Positions 57,361 through 64,000 of a DNA stretch of 64,000 bases are shown here, in pieces. How positions within the stretch are numbered: position 1 is the first letter of the stretch; every line of letters begins with the position of its first letter. This stretch comes from Endomychus coccineus (Eukaryota; Arthropoda; Insecta; Coleoptera; Endomychidae). The notes below the pieces were generated by a model that searched no databases, was not told where the DNA came from, and saw only the letters and a program-made list of their open reading frames with translations. The stretch covers positions 261,800,180 to 261,864,179 of the forward strand of contig OY294067.1 of the NCBI GenBank assembly GCA_958510875.1, read 5' to 3'. The position numbers and the translations under genes are program-made.

Positions 57361-57402
57361 GTCTTCTGATGATGGTCGTGAGACAGAAACGTACGTAAAG
57401 AC
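57361..57402 (+). ncRNA. Hammerhead-ribozyme-like motif in the PLE-A 3' terminal repeat
   Basis: GTCTT, CTGATGA (57366-57372), stem-loop GGTC-GTGA-GACA, GAAA, short helix III, GTA (possible cleavage after 57397), then AAGAC pairing with GTCTT. Compared with the copy at 8977-9018, the last base pair of stem II is lost (GACA instead of GACC). The core boxes are intact. Confidence 0.65.
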
Positions 57403-57475
57403 GAATATTTAAAACAAAGTGTTATTGTGACCTATTTCCCGAGAATTTTTATATATAATTATAAATTAATGATTG

Positions 57476-58018
57476 ATGTATTAAAATATTGAGATATAAT
57501 TGATTGATAAACTTGTTGATATATTGAAAAACTCTGATATACTGCATTACTTCACAATTACATTCAATTACTTAGAATTTCGAGGATGGAAACCTTATAC
57601 GGAATTCACCAATAGAATCTTAATAATAAATATTACTTATGGGAGATAGATGCCACACTAACATGTTGAGAGCATCTGATTTAAAATTACTATAATTATG
57701 CAAAGGGTTATTGACTGGGTTTTTCTGATTATGGTAGGTGAAGAAATGTACCAACACACAAAGTAATAAATCAAATAAAAATCATCTAAATAACCATTAC
57801 CCGGGTCAACAACACTGTGCATATTAGATATTAGGCAAATATCGTTAATATCTATAATAAAAATATAAATTCTTGGTAATTCATTTATTATCTCTTATAG
57901 CTAACTAAATTTTAATATTAAAGCATGTATGCTCTTTTGTTAGTCTATTTATGTACTCAACAGTACCCAAATTGTATATTGGTAATACTCTCTTTTGTTT
58001 CTAAGTCTTAATATTCAC
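57476..58018. other. No recognisable feature
   Basis: AT-rich, nothing supported. Confidence 0.35.
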
Positions 58019-58837
58019 TTAATGCAATGAGAAGTCAGGAAGCGACATCCCGTCTGGTATGGACATGCAAAAAAGGACTTGAAATACTGGCAGACCGAAA
58101 CCTCTTTAAGCTGATTTGTGTGCCTGGACATCAGGAAACGACAGGCCGACGAATTTGCAAAAAGGAGGTCGGAGAACGCTCCAGATCCAGAACAGACCAC
58201 GGGGGTACCAAAACGTACAACACGAAAGCATGTAGAAGACTGGATCATGGAAAACCACAAAGAATACTGGGAAAAAATTCCAGGAAACGAACATGGGAAG
58301 GAATACATCAAAGCCCCGTGTAACAAAAGAACGACAGACCTATTAGCACTAATTAGGGAAAAAATAAAAGTCGTGACAGGGCTCATGACTGGCCATGCGC
58401 AAGTAAAAGGGCACCTGAACAAAATGAGACTGTCCAATGGCGACCTGACATGCAGACTTTGCGGTAAGGATACAGAAACAGTGACACACATACTGTTTAA
58501 ATGCGAGGCACTGGATCGCAAAAGACAATCAATTTTTGGAAAACCTAACGGCGGACCAGAATTATACAGTTCCCACCCTGTAAAGGACTTGTACAAACTC
58601 GTACAAGGTACAAATATACTTGAGTGAAAACCATAAAGGAACGAAACATAGGCGAGATACAATGGGCCAGCAGGCCTAAGTGTCACCGGAGGCAATAGCC
58701 AGACAAGCCTACAAAGGGGGTGAAGTTGTTAGTGAGTATGCCTGGAATGGTGACTCTCACAGTAGACCTAGAGACCCAAAGGCTGATAACCTCCCCATAA
58801 AGGGTTTACTTCACCTCTGCACCCAAAAAAAAAAAGT
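58019..58837 (+). mobile_element. 5'-truncated non-LTR retrotransposon (RNase H, zinc knuckle, 3' UTR, poly-A)
   Basis: The first frame (58027) reads LVWTCKKGLEILADRNLFKL then ICVPGHQETTG. A frameshift near 58140 leads to ADEFAKRRSENAPDPE, together the C-terminal part of an RNase H domain (W/V-PGH...N..AD-x-(F/L)-AK). Next comes a linker (VEDWIMENHKEYWEKIPG) and CRLCGKDTETVTHILFKCEA, the C-x2-C...H-x4-C knuckle of I/LOA/R1-type elements. The stop at 58625 is followed by a 200-bp UTR and an A11 run at 58827-58837. One frameshift aside it is well preserved, so a fairly recent insertion. Confidence 0.85.
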
Positions 58838-59974
58838 TTTAATATTTTCAAGTAATTCTAGGTTTGAGTGTTGTGAACTGGTCGTTTTGAATATGTATTA
58901 TCATGACTATTCAAATTATATAGTCGGATGTGTAATAGATCAGCGTGAAATTAAAATCTACTTAATTCTGTACCTACACTATAACTACTACGGGGACTTC
59001 GCTAGCGAAAACAACTAGCACCCGCAGGAACAATTAGCTGCTTCGGCTTCGCCTCCGCCTAAACTAATATATGTCAAATTGGTAGGGATAATCGAGAAAT
59101 AGGACATTATATGTTTCATAACTATATGTATTATTCATAATATTTTGCTATCAGGTGAACTGTCAAAAATCATTGGATTACAACCCCTTCTATCTTCGTA
59201 CGGGTTGAATTTCGTTAAATCCTTTCTTAGCAGGAATCTACGTCGTACGGGAAGACTCAATTTGACACTGGCGCAAGTGACTATTAAGCTATGCACGAGG
59301 TAATGTGGTGATGATACAAGAGAGGTAGACGATAGCAGACAGCAGCCGTGAACAGAGATCACGGGGTAGGAATAAGATCACTCTCTACATGGTGGGGTGA
59401 GGAATGTCCGTGTGTATGCAGTAGTGTAGGTGTTTAAGGGATGAAGTGCGGATGTTACACCGGCGGCAGCTGCCTCCTCGTATTACACACGGGACCAGTT
59501 CAACTTACTGCACACAATTTGCCACTCTCCAAATTAGTATGGAAAATGTTTAAAACTTCCCTCGACCACACCAAGTGTAAGCGCCCACTCAACACCCCAT
59601 TCTTGTTAAACTATATTTTGCGTTGATTCTGACCATATTTCAATTTGCATACCAAACAATAGATCCCAAGCATATTATTCAACTTCACTTCGCCCATTTT
59701 GAGAAACACGAAACTAAAACTGATATAAGCTGAATCCAAATCTGGTCCAGTTTTTTAATCAGTCCCTAATTTACTGGTGATATACTATAATTCCGATATT
59801 CTTCAACTACGTTACAAGAAACTGCTTAGCTTGTTTTATCGCCCATCAAATATCCAGACGTGAAATTTTAAAAGTATTAATCAATTATTAACATTAACAC
59901 AGTATAGTTGGAGATAAATAATTTAGTTTAACACTTAAACTTAAATTATTTTCTGCTAAAAATGCTTAGTATTT
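58838..59974. other. No recognisable gene
   Basis: 59140-59560 is GC-richer than average, with no identifiable exon. CTTCGCTAGCGAAAA (58998-59012) is a short palindrome. Confidence 0.35.
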
Positions 59975-60121
59975 CCGTCTTTACGTACGTTTCGGTCTCA
60001 CGACCATCATCAGAAAACGTATTATGTCTAAATCAGGATTTCTTAAAACTTATTGTATCAGCACAAAGCGTCCTTATCGCACCAATTTCAATTAAAAATG
60101 CCCACGTCCCCGAAAGGAACA
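59975..60121 (-). mobile_element. Inverted PLE-A terminal repeat joined to the 5' end of PLE-A copy 2
   Basis: The reverse complement matches 57261-57403 and stops just past the hammerhead, lacking the distal part (CCTATTTCCCGAGAA). Its inner end (GGAACAG) is fused directly to plus-strand PLE-A coding sequence starting GAAATTGTTCGTAATACACT at about 60120. The solo repeat at 8925-9125 ends at the same point (GAACAGAAC), which defines the repeat's boundary. Confidence 0.85.
59977..60018 (-). ncRNA. Hammerhead-like motif, inverted repeat of PLE-A copy 2
   Basis: The minus strand keeps CTGATGA, stem II GGTC-GTGA-GACC, GAAA and the short helix III. The helix I strand reads GTTTT instead of GTCTT, which still pairs with AAGAC through a G-U wobble. 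The core appears intact. Confidence 0.6.
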
Positions 60122-60499
60122 GAAATTGTTCGTAATACACTGGAAATGGATGACTACCCAAAATTATTTTTCAATGCCATCATTAAAGGCATTAAACAAA
60201 ATCTATAACGGAACGTCATATATAAATAACATGAACGGTAATACAGATAACTTTTAAACGTTACCATACATTCCGGAGATCTCAGAGAAAATTAAGAAAT
60301 GTAAAAAAGTATGATATAAATGTTGCGCATAAACCTACTAACTGTGCTGGGAAATATTTTTCAAATTTAAAACCTTTAATACCTAAAGATAAACAAACCC
60401 ACACAGTATACAAATTAAATTGTTTAGATTGCGATGGAACTTATACAGGAATCTCTAAACAATATTTACAAAACAGAATGTAAGGCCATAAGTATAGTA
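60122..60499 (+). pseudogene. PLE family A copy 2, left part (5'-truncated, before the nested transposon)
   Basis: Matches PLE-A from about 56355 to 56720: the stretches encoding VRNTLEL, GKYFSNLKPLIPKDKQTH, TVYKLNCLDCDGTYTGISKQ and QYLQ are recognisable. Several indels and a stop (TAA for TAC before GGCC, 60481) are present. Interrupted at TA 60498-60499 by the 60500-62860 element and resumed at 62861. Confidence 0.85.
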
Positions 60500-62860
60500 C
60501 AGGGTGTCCCATTTTGGGTACTTTTGCGGGGTATCTCCTTTATTTTTAAAGATAGAGAGTTGCGGTTTTCGCGACACTTTGCTACTTTTTCGTAAAACTC
60601 AAGATGCCGTCAACAGAATTTTCATAGCCCTTTTAGTTTTTAAGATACAGGGCATTTCTGAAAATGTTGCATTTTGTGACCCCCCTCGTATCTCCGTTAT
60701 CCTTCAACTTATCGAAAAGGTAAAATAACATTCTAATAGTTTTTTTTCCGTAGAATGCAGTGGTGTAGATAACTTTTGTTACATATTTACTGTTTTTGAG
60801 TTATATAGCAAACTTATGTTTTTTTAAATGGAACACCCTGTATATTTATAGACTATAAAATTTGTCTTTTTTTTACCTTTTCAAAAATATATGATAGTAT
60901 AAACTTTTTTTCAGAAACACGCAAATAATTGACAATTTTTAGAAATTAAATACATATTTTAATTGTAGGCCATTGATATTGTTTATGACAAGAAACAGAA
61001 ATAAACATCAAATCTCTGTCGCATTTAAGCTGTTTATTTCCGTTCTTGTGGTATCATTATTCAATAGATATTTATCAATTTTTACGAATAATGGCAGTTT
61101 ACGAAAATTATGAGAAATATGATATGATGGTATGTTTTATACAGAGTAATGAAAATTCTGAAGAAGCTTCGGAATTATATTTCCAAAGGTGAGTAAGCTA
61201 TTATGGCTATGAAAATCTCTATTATCATTTTAATTTTTGCTTGTTAGATATCCAGAAAGAAGGCAACCGTTTTTTGGGATATTTGCCCGTTTAAAAGCAA
61301 ATTTAGTTGAGCACGGATCATTTGTTCACCCGCGCCCTAAAACATACAACAAAGAGAACAGGGAAAGAAAAGAGATAGATACTTTAGGATATATAGAAGC
61401 AACATCTTCGTCCTCATGTAGAAAAATTTAGAAGGAAATTGGTGTGCCAAAAACTAACGCTCAGAGGATCTTGAAGAAATATAAGTATCATCCATACAAA
61501 TTTAATATACTACAACATTTGCATCCTGGCGATGCCGAGCGCCGGGCACTGTTTTGCCAGTGGTATTTGCAACAAATCGATGCTAACGATTTATTTGGCA
61601 GACTTGTTTTTTGGTCAGACGAATGCTTTATTTCAAGTGCTGGCATTTTCAATCGTCACAATACCAGGAACTGGCGTAGTGAAAATCTGCATTTAATGTT
61701 TGAAAGAGCACAACAAGGACGCTTTGGAGTTGAGGTTTCATGTTTTATTTTGGGTAGACATATAGTTTATAAGATTTTTGAAGGAGGTCTTACAGCACGT
61801 AGATACCTAGAAATTCTTGAGGAAGTTATTCCAGAACTGCTCGAAAACATTCCATTAGCCCAGTATAATGCTGTTTACCTACAGCAAGTCATAACTCTAG
61901 GCTCTTAAGGGCCTTTCTAAATAATAACTTTCCTCAAAGATGGATAGGTACCAACGGACCTGTTAGATGGCCTCCACGATCACCAGATCTCTCAATTTTA
62001 GATTTTTTTTTATGGGGTTATATACAAAATGAAGTATATAAAACTCGATATGACGGCATTGCAAAACTTCGAGAGGCAATTCATTTAGCTTTTCGAAATC
62101 TGCGAATGAGAACAATGGTTCTTTTGAACGCTATTCAAAGAATCTCAAAGATGTGCCAATTTTGCATTAGAGAAAATGGTGGTCAATTTGAACATCACAT
62201 TTAATTTTTTTTAATAATGTTATTTTTTTGTGTTTTTGTTATATTGTCACTTTACGCCACAAAACTGTTGTTACAAACTTACTGTTAGAAAAAGATCTAT
62301 GGGAATTTTTTTTAATAGATACCTATATACAAGGTATCCAATTATTTGTTAGTAATATGTAAGTTGCACTTGTTTATTATTGTTATCCATAGCCTACTAT
62401 TAAAATATGTATTTAATTTTCTGAAAATTGTCAATTATTTGCGTGTTTCTGAAAAAAAGTTTATACTATCATATATTTTAGAAAAGGTAAAAAAAAGACA
62501 AATTTTATAGTCTATAGATATACAGGATGTTCCATTTAAAAAAACATAAGTTTACTTTATAACTCAAAAACAGTAAATATGCAAAAGTTATCTACACCAC
62601 TGCATTCTACGGAAAAAAATCTATTAGAATGTTATTTTACCTTTTCGATAAGTTGAAGGATAACGGAGATACGAGGGGGGTCACAAAATGCAACATTTTC
62701 AGAAATGCCCTGTATCTTAAAAACTAAAAGGGCTATGAAAATTCTGTTGACGGCATCTTGAGTTTTATGAAAAAGTAGAACAGTGTCGCGAAAACCGCAA
62801 CTCTCTATCTTTAAAAATAAAGGAGATACCCCGCAAAAGTACCCAAAATGGGACACCCTG
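60500..62860 (+). mobile_element. Tc1/mariner-superfamily element with ~480 bp TIRs, inserted in PLE-A copy 2
   Basis: Ends CAGGGTGTCCCATTTTGGGT and complement; TA duplication at 60498-60499 and 62861-62862, confirmed because PLE-A sequence is continuous across the insertion. Inverted arms run to about 60985 and from about 62380, with only scattered mismatches. Each arm also contains an inner inverted end motif (GGAACACCCTGTATA at 60830-60844; TACAGGATGTTCC at 62522-62534), so an arm by itself looks like a small MITE. The internal part holds a broken transposase. Confidence 0.9.
61091..62204 (+). pseudogene. Intron-containing Tc1/mariner transposase, broken
   Basis: Exon 1 (61091-61188) reads MAVYENYEKYDMMVCFIQSN then ENSEEASELYFQR. 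A 59-bp intron (61189-61247, GTGAGT...TTGTTAG) follows. Exon 2 continues YPERRQPFFGIFARLKANL, a helix-turn-helix start typical of this insect transposase type. TAG at 61429-61431 interrupts. The frame then gives VPKTNAQRILKKYKYHPYK and RLVFWSDECF (first Asp), and runs to 61908. A frameshift and small deletion remove the expected 'QQDGAPPH' second-Asp block. The frame resumes as FLNNNFPQRWIGTNGPVRWP, PRSPDLSILDFFLWGYI and ends QFEHHI-stop at 62204. At least two disabling lesions are present, so the transposase is dead although its TIRs are well matched. Confidence 0.85.
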
Positions 62861-63530
62861 TACAAGGAACAAGAAATTCCACCGCCATTCCTAACCATCA
62901 ATTCGATTACAAACATGTTACAATTTTAACTGAAGAAACCAATTATTATAAAAGATCTATTCTGGAAATGATTCACATAAAACGTGAAAACGTATGTAAA
63001 TCATAGAACAGATATGCCGTCATTACCTAAGTCAGATTTATACTAATTTGATTAATTAAAACCCTTGCAAATTCCTACATGTATCTTTATAATATTATGT
63101 AAGTATATTTTAGATAGAATGCTCAAATAGTAATATTTCTAATAAGGTCAGATAAACTTTTTCTATTACCTCATAAATCTTCAACATCTGGTTTGAATGT
63201 AGATACTTGAGCGTTATATTTTTTGGATTCAGTCGTACAGAGACATTGTTGACATGAGTTCGTATATTATAAGAACAGTGGATTGTTGATACATTTCATA
63301 TAATTACAACGATTTCGATTTCTGTTTCTGTTCATTTCGGCGACGTGAGCATTTTTAGTTGGAATTGGTGCGATAAGGACGATTTGTGCTGATACAATTA
63401 GTTTTAAGAAATCCCGTTTTAGGCATATTACGTCTTCGGTCATAAGACCGAAACGTACGTGAAGACGAAAATAATAAGCATATGTTAGTGATGTGACCTA
63501 TTTCCCGAGAATTTATATATAATTCATACC
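62861..63530 (+). pseudogene. PLE family A copy 2, right part with 3' terminal repeat
   Basis: Resumes with CAAGGAACAAGAAATTCCAC and the sequence for NHQFDYKHV, TEETNYYKRSILEMIHIKR, then a decayed C-terminus, a UTR and the A terminal repeat (63320-63530) ending TGACCTATTTCCCGAGAA. Together with 60122-60499 it is one copy truncated inside the RT-GIY linker. Confidence 0.85.
63425..63465 (+). ncRNA. Hammerhead remnant with the CTGATGA box deleted
   Basis: Here helix I (CGTCTT/AAGACG), stem II (GGTC-ATAA-GACC), GAAA and the short helix III all survive, but the CTGATGA box expected between CGTCTT and GGTC is missing (sequence CGTCTTCGGTCATAAGACCG). Without that box no hammerhead activity is possible. 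Confidence 0.7.
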
Positions 63531-64000
63531 TGAGTCATATCAGATTACCATAAACTTTTGAATCAGAACAGATTTTGGTACAAGAGGTTTGAGAAATTTG
63601 CTTATTGACTTGTGACAATTAAAAAAAAATCAGACGTTTATTATAACTGAACCAAGGAAGGCACAGAATGTTTACAGTATTATACGGCATCGATTAAGTA
63701 ATGAATCCAAATACATGTTCAACTGAAAACGTTTAAACGGTTCATCAAGGCAAATATGACATTATGAAATTCCTAATCGCGTTTGAAGTTTAAAGAAAAT
63801 CATAGGAGGTACAACAGTATACTTGAAATGGTAACGAATGAGTAATATTTACAGAAAGCACCATTGAAGCGAGATTGAAGTTGCATGTAAGAAATATTCA
63901 AAGCTATATAATTATGTTTTTTGACATAATTTTTTTATATATTTTGACCAAACGAGAGAAAACATACCTAGTGTTCGTATATCTAGTGGTTGTGGGAGAG
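63531..64000. other. No recognisable feature
   Basis: Right edge of the window; AT-rich, nothing supported. Confidence 0.35.

Larger units (their letters stand above)
54696..57475 (+). mobile_element. Penelope-like element family A, near-complete copy
   Basis: Contains an RT-GIY-YIG gene (54696-56952), a short 3' UTR and a terminal repeat (~57261-57475) with a hammerhead motif. The repeat is recognised by its recurrence at 8925-9125, 59975-60121 and 63320-63530. No matching repeat lies 5' of the gene. It could be a 5'-truncated insertion, or its 5' repeat may have been lost. Confidence 0.85.

Noticed and set aside
58015..58695. 226-codon minus-strand open frame
   Set aside because: It is antisense to the well-supported RNase H and zinc-knuckle coding region of the non-LTR element on the plus strand.
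1..64000. CRISPR arrays, operons, ribosome-binding sites, tRNA or rRNA genes
   Set aside because: None seen. The sequence is eukaryotic, and I found no convincing tRNA A/B boxes or rRNA blocks by eye.

Overview
The window is AT-rich, intron-bearing animal DNA, almost certainly from an insect. Evidence: a rolling stone-like membrane protein gene, Jockey/CR1-type non-LTR retrotransposons, a DD41D mariner, and a repeat-borne protein family familiar from insect genomes. A beetle is a reasonable guess, but nothing here proves the order. It reads as a repeat-dominated intergenic region with one convincing host gene (34362-35243, minus strand) and one possible host exon (36669-36806, minus).

The dominant theme is Penelope-like elements (PLEs: reverse transcriptase plus GIY-YIG endonuclease). 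At least three coding families (A, B, C) and a fourth repeat type (D) are present. Family A has a nearly intact copy at 54696-57475. It also has a 5'-truncated copy at 60122-63530 joined to an inverted terminal repeat, a solo terminal repeat at 8925-9125, and older pieces at 1-1375 and 32632-33395. Family B occurs at 4085, 17690, 18540, 20820, 30310 and 48600. Family C is a decayed full-length copy at 14890-17002. Family A and B terminal repeats carry hammerhead-ribozyme-like cores, some intact and some visibly broken.

Other elements fall in and around these. A DD41D mariner with an uninterrupted 349-codon transposase (18859-20125) sits inside PLE-B. A Tc1/mariner relative with ~480 bp terminal inverted repeats and an intron-containing but broken transposase (60500-62860) sits inside PLE-A copy 2. 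TA-flanked fold-back elements lie at 9140-9992, 11984-12705, 39134-39828 and 41249-42496 (half copy at 22243). A 417 bp hAT-like MITE with an 8-bp target duplication is at 26486-26902. A 2.65 kb element (50559-53206) has 33-bp inverted ends, an array of ~13-bp subterminal repeats and a decayed gene of the DUF7869-like insect family. Decayed non-LTR retrotransposons lie at 1436-3190, 4565-5700, 7528-7815, 9996-10555, 20166-20815, 25757-26045, 46379-47190, 49010-50190 and 58019-58837.

The genes do not form a pathway; the story is nested insertion and decay. The most rewarding points are the ribozyme-bearing PLE repeats, the nested transposons that date one another, the subterminal-repeat element at 50559-53206, and an unrecognised coding-like tandem duplication at 44111-44669. 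Boundaries of decayed elements were read by eye and are approximate unless a terminal repeat and target duplication are stated.
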